DNA from: Trichocoleus desertorum NBK24
Lineage (GTDB): Bacteria > Cyanobacteriota > Cyanobacteriia > FACHB-46
DNA: 64,000 bases
NCBI RefSeq assembly: GCF_030409055.1
Contig: NZ_CP116619.1
Span: forward strand, 1,769,628-1,833,627
Direction of reading: 5' to 3'
Positions 17,867-26,223 of this stretch are shown here, one piece after another. The notes below the pieces were generated by a model, which was not told where the DNA came from, did not search any database, and saw only the letters and a list, made by a program, of their open reading frames with translations. The stretch's first letter is position 1, and the number at the start of each line of letters is the position of its first letter. Made by a program: the position numbers and the translations under genes.

Positions 17867-19060
17867 TCAAGTTTGCGATACAACCTGGCTCAGGGCGATA
17901 GCTAACTGCTGCAAATGAACTGAAGTGTGAGTAGCCATCACTGTGACCCGAATCCGGCTAGTCGGGACAGTCGGAGGGCGAATGACTGAAGCGAAAATTC
18001 CCGCTTGTTTGAGTTGGTGGCCTGCCTGAAGCACCGTGGCAGCATCTGGCGCTTGAAAACAAAGAATCGGAGAAGCAGAAGGCAGAGGCTTGAGAAGTGA
18101 AGCGGCGATCGCCTTTCCTAAACTCTCCTGAATTAGTTGCTTGAGATCAGTGACATTCTGCCAAAGTTGAGCTTGCCGTTGTGGTTCTTGTTGGACGATC
18201 GCGATCGCGGCCAAGGCAGCGGCAGTATCCGCCGGAGAAAGTCCTGTAGTGTAAATCCAACTAGGAGCGCGGTTCCGCAAAAAATCAATTAACGTGGCAG
18301 AGCCAGCTACATAGCCGCCCAGGCTACCCAAGGCTTTGCTCAGAGTGCCAATTTGAATCAAAGGTTGCCCAGTACAGCCAAACTGCTCAACACAGCCCGC
18401 TCCCATCGCTCCCATCACACCCGTTGCATGGGCTTCATCTACCAACAACATCGCTTCAAACTCGGTGGCGATCGCGATCAGTTCTGGCAGGGGGCAGAGA
18501 TCACCATCCATACTAAAAACGCTATCGGTCACAATCAAACAGCGACGGTGGCGATCGCGCTGCTGAGCAAGCTTGGCTCTCACATCACCCACATCACAGT
18601 GAGCATAGTCTGTCACCGTGGCTCCGCTGAGAATAGCTCCATTCTTGAGGCTGGAGTGATTATATTGATCTGACAAAATCAAATCGCGCTTGCCCACTAA
18701 AGCCGCGATCGCCCCTAGATTCGCCAAGTAGCCAGAGCTAAACACCAGCGCATCTTCCGTTTGCTTGAGCGCTGCGAGCGCCAATTCCAACTGCCGATGT
18801 AGCTCCCGGTGACCCGTAATCAGGCGAGACCCCGTACTCCCCGTACCAAACTCTTTGGTCGCCGCGATCGCAGCTTGAATCAAGCGAGCGTCACTGGCTA
18901 GCCCCAAATAATCGTTGCTAGCAAAGTTGAGCACTTCTCGTCCTGCCAAACGAACCACAGGCCCCGCTTGGCTCTCAATCGTTTGTACCGAACGGTACCA
19001 ATCCGCTCGGTGAATGGTTTTTAGAGATTGCTCCAACCAGGCGTAGGGGTCCGTAGCCAT
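17867..19060 (-). CDS. bioF: 8-amino-7-oxononanoate synthase
   Basis: This PLP enzyme of the alpha-oxoamine synthase family should join pimeloyl-ACP/CoA and L-alanine to give 8-amino-7-oxononanoate in biotin synthesis. The PLP lysine is Lys242 in [18 protein letters not shown]. Other family features are [14 protein letters not shown] near residue 45, [21 protein letters not shown] near residue 72 and [18 protein letters not shown] near residue 205. Length (397 residues) is normal. No other bio gene is adjacent, as is common in cyanobacteria. Close relatives (glycine C-acetyltransferase, serine palmitoyltransferase) cannot be fully excluded. Confidence 0.88.
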   Translation of the reverse strand: MATDPYAWLEQSLKTIHRADWYRSVQTIESQAGPVVRLAGREVLNFASNDYLGLASDARLIQAAIAATKEFGTGSTGSRLITGHRELHRQLELALAALKQTEDALVFSSGYLANLGAIAALVGKRDLILSDQYNHSSLKNGAILSGATVTDYAHCDVGDVRAKLAQQRDRHRRCLIVTDSVFSMDGDLCPLPELIAIATEFEAMLLVDEAHATGVMGAMGAGCVEQFGCTGQPLIQIGTLSKALGSLGGYVAGSATLIDFLRNRAPSWIYTTGLSPADTAAALAAIAIVQQEPQRQAQLWQNVTDLKQLIQESLGKAIAASLLKPLPSASPILCFQAPDAATVLQAGHQLKQAGIFASVIRPPTVPTSRIRVTVMATHTSVHLQQLAIALSQVVSQT

Positions 19061-19135
19061 GCTTGCTTATAGAGATGAGATGCGGCTTAAGATGCTGACC
19101 ACAGAAATTGCCAGAAAGAATGAGTCTAGAAAGAA

Positions 19136-19612
19136 TTAGCGCTGCCAAACTTCAATCCCATTACGGACATCGCGATCGCCCAACCAGGCAGTCGGATCAC
19201 CTTGAACATAAACGCCATCCGTCTTAGAAAACACTACCCGCAGTGTACCTGTGCGGCCCACATTCAAATAACCCGCAGACCAAACATCGTATTTGGTAAT
19301 ACCTGTCAGGACAACGCGATAGCTACCAGGAGCTAGATTCAGCACCTGACGACGATTATAAAGTTGGGGACGGTAGATTTTTTGACCATTAATCCACACA
19401 GTTCCCCAGTCCTTCCCTAGTGCATCAAATTCCACCAGTACAGGCGGCTGAATCTGCTGCGGCGGCTGAATAATAATGATGCTGCCGTCAGGAGGATAGC
19501 CCGGATAACCCCATTGATGGTGGTTCACCGGAGCAGTAATGGTAGGTGAAACAGTTACGCCAAATTGGCCCGCTAAAACTAGAGACGAGAGCAGCGCAGA
19601 AAACATAGACAT
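19136..19612 (-). CDS. Exported protein with PEGA-like fold
   Basis: The 158-residue protein has a signal peptide (MSMFSALLSSLVLAGQFGV). A Pro/Gly-rich stretch with HHQWGYPGYPPDG and IIIIQPPQQIQPP follows. The C-terminal half (GTVWINGQKIYRPQ, NLAPGSYRVVLTG) resembles the beta-strand pattern of PEGA domains that decorate surface proteins. A 70-codon frame that overlaps its 5' end is a shadow. It lies downstream of DUF1823 on the same strand. Function unknown. Confidence 0.65.
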   Translation of the reverse strand: MSMFSALLSSLVLAGQFGVTVSPTITAPVNHHQWGYPGYPPDGSIIIIQPPQQIQPPVLVEFDALGKDWGTVWINGQKIYRPQLYNRRQVLNLAPGSYRVVLTGITKYDVWSAGYLNVGRTGTLRVVFSKTDGVYVQGDPTAWLGDRDVRNGIEVWQR

Positions 19613-19683
19613 TGCCCCAGATTAGGGAGAACGCAAATCCCCCAGTATCTATAAAGACAAGTTTAATGCCTACAAATGTTCCA

Positions 19684-20052
19684 CTAAGCACTCTTACCAC
19701 TTAGGTAGCTGAGTAGCCAATTCGCCATCGTAGCGCGGCGCGTTAAACGAGGCACCAGTTCACCGACCTTGTAGCCTGTAAATCCTAACTGTTCTTTCAA
19801 CAATTGTTTATGTTCCGCCGGAATCGATCGCGTCAGCTTCACCGTCGCAGGCCGACTCTCAATAAAGTCCGGAGGTTCCGGATAAGCCTCTCGCCAATCC
19901 GGAGCCACATCCGTAGCATCCCACCGTCCACTCGCATCATCATAGCGATACCCCAAACAATGCCACACTAAGCGGTTGGCGATCGCATCATCAACTTTGT
20001 CATTCAGGATATCCCAGACAGTATCAGGATTGAGAGGAGGTAGATCAGACAT
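19684..20052 (-). CDS. DUF1823-family protein
   Basis: This 122-residue soluble protein matches what I remember of the cyanobacterial and plastid-lineage family DUF1823: LNPDTVWDILNDKVDDAIANR, LVWHCLGYRYD, WREAYPEPPDFIESRPATVKLTRSIP and the C-terminal MANWLLSYL. Its role is undescribed to my knowledge. No signal peptide. It is preceded at 20130-20170 by a short tandem repeat of ATCCTCTAACAATCTAA and then by the IS1 element, which landed about 135 bp upstream of its start and may separate it from original upstream control DNA. Confidence 0.8.
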   Translation of the reverse strand: MSDLPPLNPDTVWDILNDKVDDAIANRLVWHCLGYRYDDASGRWDATDVAPDWREAYPEPPDFIESRPATVKLTRSIPAEHKQLLKEQLGFTGYKVGELVPRLTRRATMANWLLSYLSGKSA

Positions 20053-20188
20053 AAAACGAACCCCGGAATTCGCGAAAATTTCTAGCCCGATCTAAAAAAT
20101 TACCTCAGATCCAAACCAAAAACTTTCCTGATTCTTTATCCTCTAACAATCTAAATCCTCTAACAATCTAAAGAACCGTACCCAATGC

Positions 20189-21000
20189 AATAGTACTCCT
20201 ACCTTCTTGCCCTGATGTCATCTATCCCTCCGTTCCTTCGTTGTCCTAACTGTGGTTCCGAGGACATCATGAAAAACGGCACAACCCGACGTGGAAAACA
20301 GAACTATAAATGTCGCGATTGTGGTCGTCAATTTGTCGAGAATCCGCAATGGAAACGTCGGGAACCCGACAGCACAGCGATGATTGATCGCTTACTGGTG
20401 GAGAAGATCCCTCTAGCAGGTATTGCTCGGGTGCTGAAGTTGTCAGCCTCTTGGTTGCAACGCTACGTTAACTGCTGCTACGAACTAGTGCCCCACCAAG
20501 TACGAGTGCTGCCCAAACCCAAAGGCTCATTAACGGTACAAATGGATGAATTGTGGTCATTTGTCGATGACAAAGGCAACAAGCAGTGGGTGTGGTTGGC
20601 GCTTGATGTCGCCACTCGTGAAATTGTTGGGTGTCACATCGGTGACCGTTCCAGTGCCTCGGCGTTGGCGTTGTGGCAATCCATGCCAGGAGTGTATCGG
20701 CAGTGTGCAGTGATTTATAGTGACCACTGGGAGGCATATCAGGCAGTACTGCCCAGCAAGCGACATCATGCAGTCGGCAAAGAAACGGGATTGACTAGTT
20801 ACGTTGAACGCTTTAACAACACACTACGACAACGAGTCTCGCGGGTAGTGAGACAGACCTTATCGTTCTCCAAGAAACTGGATAATCACATTAGTGCAAT
20901 TTGGAATTTCATCCATTACTACAATGAACAAATCCGTTTAGAGCAAGCAAGTTGTTAAGAGCATCCTACTTTTCTCTATCCTTTACTAAAAAAGACTATC
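20189..21000 (+). mobile_element. IS1-family insertion sequence
   Basis: The element is 812 bp and carries one transposase gene. It is flanked by an 8- or 9-bp direct repeat, CCCAATGC(A), at 20181-20188 and 21001-21008, the duplication size usual for IS1. The ends are imperfect inverted repeats (AATAGTACTCCT versus GATAGTCTTTT reading inward). It lies in the intergenic region between DUF1823 and the carotenoid protein, immediately beside a dispersed hairpin repeat. Confidence 0.8.
20215..20958 (+). CDS. IS1-family transposase (single ORF)
   Basis: This 247-residue transposase combines in one frame what classical IS1 makes by frameshifting InsA and InsB. The N-terminus has a zinc ribbon (CPNCGSEDIMKNG, then CRDCGRQFVENP) followed by a helix-turn-helix around IPLAGIARVLKLSASWLQRYV. 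The catalytic part contains MDELWSFVDDKGNKQWVWLALD, VIYSDHWEAY and ETGLTSYVERFNNTLRQRVSRVVR, the IS1 DDE arrangement. It is intact and the element's ends are present, so it may be mobile. Confidence 0.9.
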   Translation: MSSIPPFLRCPNCGSEDIMKNGTTRRGKQNYKCRDCGRQFVENPQWKRREPDSTAMIDRLLVEKIPLAGIARVLKLSASWLQRYVNCCYELVPHQVRVLPKPKGSLTVQMDELWSFVDDKGNKQWVWLALDVATREIVGCHIGDRSSASALALWQSMPGVYRQCAVIYSDHWEAYQAVLPSKRHHAVGKETGLTSYVERFNNTLRQRVSRVVRQTLSFSKKLDNHISAIWNFIHYYNEQIRLEQASC

Positions 21001-21015
21001 CCCAATGCACTTCTG

Positions 21016-21073
21016 GAGGGGTCTGGGGGACGCAGCCGTCCCTCAGCGGGGGTTTGGGGGCAGGTGCCCCCAA
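21016..21073 (+). repeat. Dispersed double-hairpin repeat, copy 2
   Basis: Almost base-for-base the unit at 5176-5232: GGGACGCAGCCGTCCC and GGGGGCAGGTGCCCCC palindromes in the same order and orientation. It starts 15 bp after the IS1 element, between that and the carotenoid protein gene. It could serve as a transcription end for the carotenoid gene, but it lacks a U-tract. Confidence 0.85.
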
Positions 21074-21147
21074 GCTCTTTCTTGCATCTCAAGAAAGAAT
21101 GCAACAATCAAAAATTCTCTTAAAGACGATTCAGTTCACCTAACAGC

Positions 21148-21636
21148 CTAGGTGAAAACAGCACCCTCTTTGGACTCAGGACCCATGCAGGAAACCACAT
21201 TCCGCATAAACGTAATTTGGTCGTTAAACTCTAGGCCTTTAATCGCATCAAAGAAGCCTTGAGCATCACCAGACATCTGATAGTCAGAGGGAACATTGAC
21301 GATTTGACCGTTCTCCATCCCTTGAGCTAAGAGATACCAGAAAGCGAGTCTGTTGCTAGAGTTGAAGTCTCCATAAGCAGTGCCAAACTCTGAGGTTTGA
21401 CCTGACACAACATCTCGTTGGGCTTGGAGTTGCTGCTCTTGAGGCAATTGCTGAATGCGATCGACAACCCCTTGAGCGATCGCGAAACCAGAAGTATCAG
21501 GGCCACCTTTGGGTGTAAGAGAACCCTTCAGCTCCTCGTAAATAAACCATAGGAGCGCTAGTTGAGTGTCTGCATCAAAACCTTGAAAGCTTTGAATCGC
21601 TTGTTTCTGATTATTGGCAATGTCAGTGTATGTCAT
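21148..21636 (-). CDS. Helical carotenoid protein (OCP N-terminal domain)
   Basis: This 162-residue protein corresponds to the all-helical, carotenoid-binding N-terminal domain of the orange carotenoid protein, without the C-terminal light-sensing domain. Typical stretches are ALLWFIYEELKGSLTPKGG near residue 29, FGTAYGDFNSSNRLAFWYLLAQGME near residue 87 and IKGLEFNDQITFMRNVVSCMG near the end. Stand-alone copies (HCPs) bind a ketocarotenoid and act as singlet-oxygen quenchers or phycobilisome quenchers, depending on clade. No CTDH, OCP or FRP gene is in the window. The ATG at 21636 follows a region with no other gene. Clade assignment needs a tree. Confidence 0.9.
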   Translation of the reverse strand: MTYTDIANNQKQAIQSFQGFDADTQLALLWFIYEELKGSLTPKGGPDTSGFAIAQGVVDRIQQLPQEQQLQAQRDVVSGQTSEFGTAYGDFNSSNRLAFWYLLAQGMENGQIVNVPSDYQMSGDAQGFFDAIKGLEFNDQITFMRNVVSCMGPESKEGAVFT

Positions 21637-21876
21637 AGGAGCTTGAAATTAACAACCTCTGAAATTTAACAAGCGGTACAGTGAGCTTAACCCTGCGCAA
21701 GGCATAAGCTTCTAGCTAAAATAGTTGCCTTTAACCCCACCCTGGGCAGAGGTCAGCTTCTGGTAGACAGCCCCTTAGCTACGCTAGATAAAGGCAAGAG
21801 CGATAATACTAAGAGCCAGACTCAGGCATTGACTGCAAATCTGTGAATGCTAGATTTCGCATAAAAGGGCAGCTAA

Positions 21877-22161
21877 ATGACAAACCTTAACCATCTAAGA
21901 GTGCATGTTTGGATTTCCGGGCAAGTCCAAGGTGTCGGTTATCGCATGTCAACTTGCAGAGCAGCAGAAACCTTAGGGATTAATGGCTGGGTCAAGAATT
22001 TGCCCGACGGACGGGTTGAAGCAGTATTTGAAGGCCCACCAGAATTGGTAGAAGAGATGATCCGGTGGTGCCACAAGGGGCCACGTATGGCGATCGTGCA
22101 AGAAGTCAAAGTAGAGCACGAAGAACCGGAAGGCATTCAAGGATTTTATACGAGCCGCTGA
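21877..22161 (+). CDS. acyP: Acylphosphatase
   Basis: This 94-residue enzyme hydrolyses acyl phosphates such as carbamoyl phosphate or 1,3-bisphosphoglycerate. The active-site signature GQVQGVGYR at about residues 15-23 holds the phosphate-binding loop and the catalytic Arg23; the catalytic Asn lies in LGINGWVKNLPDGRVE (residues about 33-48). The fold is the usual small alpha/beta sandwich and the length is standard. It stands alone, convergent with the gamma-glutamyltransferase gene, 24 bp away. Confidence 0.95.
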   Translation: MTNLNHLRVHVWISGQVQGVGYRMSTCRAAETLGINGWVKNLPDGRVEAVFEGPPELVEEMIRWCHKGPRMAIVQEVKVEHEEPEGIQGFYTSR

Positions 22162-22185
22162 TAGAGCTGAAGGAGCAGGCCGAAA

Positions 22186-23739
22186 TTAGCAGGTAAGCAC
22201 CACTCCACTACGGCGGCGATCGCCTGCGCCCGTGATGGTTCCAGCAGTATCTCGCATCACTGTGTGTACCCCACCAAAAAACATATTTTCCTGCTGCCAC
22301 AACACCATTTCATCGTCAGCAGGAAGATGCAGTTTTTTTAGCTCCGCTTCACTAAATCCTGGCTCAACATTAAATACAGAATTTTCCCAATGAATTCGCG
22401 GGCTATCGACTGCTACTCCCACTGGCATTTGAAAATCTAAAATATTAGAAATTACTTGCAAAATCGCCGTTCTAATCCGATTCGAACCTCCAGAACCTAA
22501 AACAATCTCTGGCTGTTGATCTTTCAGTACAATCGTAGGAGCCATCATGGACGCAATTCGAGTATTTGCCTGCCACTGATGAAATCCATTTGGGTTCAAA
22601 TCTTCCTCTCCCAACATGTTATTCATCATGATGCCAGTCCCAGGAATGATATAGCCACAACCTTCTCCATTGGAGGTAGTTACACTGGCAGCATTACCTT
22701 CATCATCGATCACGCTCAGGTGAGTTGTGCTACCCCATTTATTCGCAACATCCAGTAATTGAGCTTGATACATTTCTACCTGAACCGTCTCTAGAAAGGC
22801 TTGAGAATCTTGCTGCCGACAAAGCTGGTCAGACTGCTCTCGGCGAGCGATATTCGTCAGTCGCATCGCTGTAGCCAAAACATCTAAATGCTCGGCACTA
22901 CCAAACTTAAAATTCGCCAAGTCAATCGCAGATAAAAGCTCCAAAGCTAAAGCAATCAGAGTGCCACCAGAGCTAGGTTTGGGGTTAGTCAGCAAGATAT
23001 TATCTCGATAATTGATCGCCAGTGGTTGACGTTCAATCACCTGATATTGCTGCAAATCTTCAATAGTTAGATAACCACCTAACTTCTCACAATCTTGAAC
23101 AATTTGATGTGCAATATCGCCTCGATAGAATCCATCTGGCCCTGTTTTAGCTAAGTAAGCCAGAGATTCTGCTAAGTCGGGCATGACCAAATTGGTTCCA
23201 GGTGCTACAAGAGAACCATTGGGGGCAAAAATTTGGCGTGATTCTACAGAAGCAGTCAGAATGGGACTGAGAATTTGAAAGCAGAAATATTGGAAATCAG
23301 AGATTTCTACACCTCTTTTGGCATAGTGAATCGCAGGTTCCGCGATCGCCTGAAATGGCAACCGACCCAACTTTTGATGCACATGGAAAATACCAGCCAC
23401 ATTTCCTGGTACACCCATTGACCCTAAGCCAATGTGAAACTCTTGAATAGCACCGCCAAAGTTAACATCAACTGGATAAAAATTTAGGTGGGAGGGATTC
23501 TTTTTATAACAAGGTGTTTGAGTAAAAAAATCAAATAAAATATCTTCTTGCTGAGAGGTATGCGCCAGGAGAAAGCCACCCCCCGCCGGAGAAGTCAGTG
23601 TGGGTTCCACCACAAAAGCTGCCATCACTGCTGCGATCGCGGCATCAAATGCATTGCCGCCCAAGCGCAACATTTCCAGCCCTGCTTCGGCTGTTTTGGC
23701 ATGTCCCGCAGCAATCACACCATGAGTTGGGTTTGGCAT
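22186..23739 (-). CDS. ggt: Gamma-glutamyltransferase-like protein
   Basis: This Ntn-hydrolase precursor of 517 residues should self-cleave before a threonine and then hydrolyse or transfer gamma-glutamyl groups, for example from glutathione. The nucleophile is the second Thr of GSTTHLSVIDDEGNAAS. Supporting motifs are NAFDAAIAAVMAAFVVEPTLTSPAGGGFLL at the N-terminus and GTGIMMNNMLGEEDLNP plus VLGSGGSNRIRTAILQVISN later. No signal peptide is visible, unlike periplasmic E. coli GGT, so a cytoplasmic location is likely. It begins only 3 bp after the stop of the TetR-type regulator gene, so the two are probably one transcript. Confidence 0.88.
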   Translation of the reverse strand: MPNPTHGVIAAGHAKTAEAGLEMLRLGGNAFDAAIAAVMAAFVVEPTLTSPAGGGFLLAHTSQQEDILFDFFTQTPCYKKNPSHLNFYPVDVNFGGAIQEFHIGLGSMGVPGNVAGIFHVHQKLGRLPFQAIAEPAIHYAKRGVEISDFQYFCFQILSPILTASVESRQIFAPNGSLVAPGTNLVMPDLAESLAYLAKTGPDGFYRGDIAHQIVQDCEKLGGYLTIEDLQQYQVIERQPLAINYRDNILLTNPKPSSGGTLIALALELLSAIDLANFKFGSAEHLDVLATAMRLTNIARREQSDQLCRQQDSQAFLETVQVEMYQAQLLDVANKWGSTTHLSVIDDEGNAASVTTSNGEGCGYIIPGTGIMMNNMLGEEDLNPNGFHQWQANTRIASMMAPTIVLKDQQPEIVLGSGGSNRIRTAILQVISNILDFQMPVGVAVDSPRIHWENSVFNVEPGFSEAELKKLHLPADDEMVLWQQENMFFGGVHTVMRDTAGTITGAGDRRRSGVVLTC

Positions 23740-23742
23740 AGG

Positions 23743-24987
23743 TTATGTTTTTTGATCGAGGCGAATGGCTTGCTCTAGAGCAGCTTTAGTTTTAGCTCGC
23801 TGCACATAGGCTTGTAATTGAGTGATATCCCAACCAATTAGCATACTTAGGTCTTCTAAACTCAGTCCTCGCATCAGCATTTCCACACACCAAGTTTGCT
23901 GAGCTTGTTCAATCCTGGGGGGTTGTCCTTCCGGAGTCAACAGATTCTCTGTGATTTGCTGCCACTGCGATCGCACTTCCACCTCCGAAATCGGTTCTCC
24001 CGTCGTCGCCAGAAACAAAGCAGTCTGGGTATCTTTACGGCTTTTGAGCCAGTGAGTCAGGGGATTGCGGGTGTAGGTGCCATAACGCTGGCCTAGAATC
24101 CACTGGTTGACTGGCACTTGCCTCACCCCATTGCGGAGCACTTGCAACCAATGTTGCTCAGTGGCACTAAATTGCTGCGATCGCTGCAACGAAGTAATTT
24201 CGGCCACACTCAAGCCCGCTGCAAACAGCACATAAGCGATCGCATATTCTTGCAACCCTCGTTTTTTTGCTTGTTGCAAAATCGCGTGAACCATAGGCGC
24301 TGGAAGATCTGCCACCGTTTCAGGACGAATTAAAGGAGCGATCGCCTCCTCAGGATGAGCGTTCATCGCTTCTAGTTGCGCTTCCGACTGAAATACTGCC
24401 CCATGCAAAAACAGCTCCACCAGATTATCTAAAAAGTCATCTCGGCTGTCCCAGAGTTCGTGAAACTCGCTAGTGAACTCAATCACGGCATATCCTAACA
24501 ACATCCCGTTGAGAAGACTAGCTAATTTTTCTGCCGGAAGGAGAGTTCGCAAATGCCCCTGATGAATTACTGTGGCTAAATACTCGGCAACATAGCGATT
24601 TGCTTCTGTGATGCCTTGGCCCAGAGCTTGGCGATTTTCGGCAGGATACTGACCCGCCTCCCCTACCACAGAGCGAACAAAGTCTGGCACGCGCTCTAGC
24701 GCTTGAAGACAAGCATTAGCATAGTCTTTAAGAGTCTGGGCAATATTGCTAGTCCGGTTGGCTTGCTGAATTAGAGACTCGCCCAATTGGGTAAACATTC
24801 CAGAGTCTTCTAGCACCGCCAGCAAAAGGCCATGCTTGTTGCCAAAATGCCGAAACAGCGTGACTTCATTGACTTCCGCTAATTCGGCGATCTGCCTTGT
24901 TGTCGTTTCGGTGACCCCCTGAGCCGTAAACAGCTCAATGGCCGCGTTAATGAGGCGCTGTCGCGTCGGACTTCGTTGAGCAGGCAT
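23743..24987 (-). CDS. TetR-type regulator fused to recombinase-like domain
   Basis: Residues 9-60 are a TetR DNA-binding domain (RLINAAIELFTAQGVTETTT, VNEVTLFRHFGNKHGLL), and residues 65-200 a helical TetR ligand domain. TetR proteins normally stop near residue 200, but this one has 414. Residues 235-400 resemble the catalytic fold of tyrosine recombinases: YAIAYVLFAAGLSVAEITSL matches the GLRxSE helix, and CVEMLMRGLSLEDLSMLIGW with LQAYVQ matches the region before the catalytic tyrosine. The usual arginine is Ser260 and the H-x-x-R pair is missing, so it is probably not a recombinase. It is divergent from desC, with two matching palindromes between, and heads a likely operon with ggt. Confidence 0.75.
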   Translation of the reverse strand: MPAQRSPTRQRLINAAIELFTAQGVTETTTRQIAELAEVNEVTLFRHFGNKHGLLLAVLEDSGMFTQLGESLIQQANRTSNIAQTLKDYANACLQALERVPDFVRSVVGEAGQYPAENRQALGQGITEANRYVAEYLATVIHQGHLRTLLPAEKLASLLNGMLLGYAVIEFTSEFHELWDSRDDFLDNLVELFLHGAVFQSEAQLEAMNAHPEEAIAPLIRPETVADLPAPMVHAILQQAKKRGLQEYAIAYVLFAAGLSVAEITSLQRSQQFSATEQHWLQVLRNGVRQVPVNQWILGQRYGTYTRNPLTHWLKSRKDTQTALFLATTGEPISEVEVRSQWQQITENLLTPEGQPPRIEQAQQTWCVEMLMRGLSLEDLSMLIGWDITQLQAYVQRAKTKAALEQAIRLDQKT

Positions 24988-24997
24988 AAACTAGGAA

Positions 24998-25014
24998 TGC
25001 AAGTACCACTTGCA
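24998..25014. promoter_or_regulatory. Palindromic operator 1 (putative TetR site)
   Basis: TGCAAGTACCACTTGCA has perfect 7-bp arms (TGCAAGT/ACTTGCA) around a 3-bp centre. It lies 11 bp upstream of the regulator's start codon. A second near-identical site is centred 42 bp away. It probably binds the adjacent regulator, by position. Confidence 0.7.
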
Positions 25015-25038
25015 ATTGTTGGATGGGATTGCTAGAAT
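25011..25038 (+). promoter_or_regulatory. desC: Putative desC promoter between the operators
   Basis: TTGCAA (25011-25016) and TAGAAT (25033-25038) are separated by 16 bp and resemble sigma-70 -35 and -10 elements reading toward the desaturase gene. The -35 hexamer overlaps operator 1 and the -10 abuts operator 2, an arrangement suited to repression. The leader would be about 140 nt. Confidence 0.5.
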
Positions 25039-25039
25039 G

Positions 25040-25056
25040 TGCAAGTATAGCTTGCA
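25040..25056. promoter_or_regulatory. Palindromic operator 2 (putative TetR site)
   Basis: TGCAAGTATAGCTTGCA shares its first eight bases and last five with operator 1, with 6-bp perfect arms. Centre-to-centre spacing to operator 1 is 42 bp, about four helical turns, so two dimers would bind the same DNA face. Confidence 0.7.
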
Positions 25057-25184
25057 TCCTCCTACTGTAGCGGTCTTTTTTGATTTCGATCAGACGAAGG
25101 CACAGCCAGTGGATAGCGAGGGCGCGTGCACCAGTCCTGAAACTCCCCAGCACTGGTTAAATACGGCATTCAAATAGGAAATTT

Positions 25185-26039
25185 ATGACCTCTAATTCCA
25201 TTGCGCCTGCTGCTACAGGTAGGCCATCCCTATCGCTGAGCTGGTCTAATGTGCTCTTCTTCGGGAGCTTTCACGCCCTCGCTTTACTGGCACCCTGGTT
25301 TTTTTCGTGGTCGGCGTTGGGCGTCACGCTGTTCCTCCATTGGCTATTTGGTAGCATCGGTATCTGCTTAGGGTATCATCGGCTCATCAGCCACCACAGT
25401 CTGCAAGTACCCAAATGGTTGGAGTATGTAATTGCAACGATTGGAGCCTTAGCGCTTCAAGGTGGGCCTATTTTTTGGGTGGGTGGTCACCGTCAACACC
25501 ACGCCTATGCTGAAGATGTAGATAAAGATCCCTATTCCTCGAAGCGGGGTTTTTGGTGGAGCCACATGCTCTGGATTTTGTATCCCCGTGAAGAGTTTTT
25601 TAACTCTGAAAAATACTATAAATACGCACCAGATCTGGCTCGTGATGCCTACTATCGCTTCCTCGACAACTACCATTTACTGCTGCAAATCCCGATGGGT
25701 CTGCTGCTCTACGCGATCGGCGGTTGGTCGTTTGTCATCTGGGGTCTAGTTTTACGAGCGGTGCTCTTGTGGCATAGCACTTGGTTTATCAACTCCATCA
25801 CTCATTTACGCGGATACCGCACTTATGAAGTTGGAGACAACTCTCGGAATTTGTGGTGGGCCGCTCTAATTACCTACGGTGAAGGCTGGCACAATAATCA
25901 CCACGCTCAACCTAATGTCGCTCCCGCAGGCCGTCATTGGTGGGAAATTGATGTCACCTGGTGGGCAATCAAAGCGCTCAAAGCAGTCGGTTTAGCCAAG
26001 AAGGTAGTAATGCCACCCGCCGCAAAAACAGCTAGTTAA
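25185..26039 (+). CDS. desC: Acyl-lipid delta-9-type fatty acid desaturase
   Basis: This 284-residue membrane di-iron enzyme probably introduces the first double bond into fatty acyl chains of membrane lipids, using ferredoxin. The three histidine boxes are present: HRLISHH near residue 66, HRQHH near residue 103 and HNNHH near residue 238. Hydrophobic stretches before box 1 (LALLAPWFFSWSALGVTLFL) and between boxes 2 and 3 give the usual four membrane spans. Length fits bacterial Delta9 desaturases. It is transcribed away from the TetR-type regulator and is probably controlled through the palindromes at 24998 and 25040. A terminator follows at 26060. Exact regiospecificity is inferred from family, not seen. 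Confidence 0.88.
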   Translation: MTSNSIAPAATGRPSLSLSWSNVLFFGSFHALALLAPWFFSWSALGVTLFLHWLFGSIGICLGYHRLISHHSLQVPKWLEYVIATIGALALQGGPIFWVGGHRQHHAYAEDVDKDPYSSKRGFWWSHMLWILYPREEFFNSEKYYKYAPDLARDAYYRFLDNYHLLLQIPMGLLLYAIGGWSFVIWGLVLRAVLLWHSTWFINSITHLRGYRTYEVGDNSRNLWWAALITYGEGWHNNHHAQPNVAPAGRHWWEIDVTWWAIKALKAVGLAKKVVMPPAAKTAS

Positions 26040-26059
26040 TACAACTCGATAGTTAATAG

Positions 26060-26083
26060 AAGGGCGCAGCATGCTGTGCCCTT
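26060..26083 (+). terminator. Rho-independent terminator after desC
   Basis: AAGGGCGCAGCA pairs with TGCTGTGCCCTT with a single G-U type mismatch, followed by TTCCGTTTTT. It begins 20 bp after the desaturase stop codon. Confidence 0.75.
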
Positions 26084-26223
26084 TTCCGTTTTTATAAGTA
26101 GGTGAAAAGGCGATCGCTGCTAAGCAGTAAATATACACAGACAGAAGCTGGACACCGCCCTAAATACCAAATAAATTGAAGGCAAGCAGAGCTAATTAGA
26201 TTTATAGTCCAGGGAATTTACCA

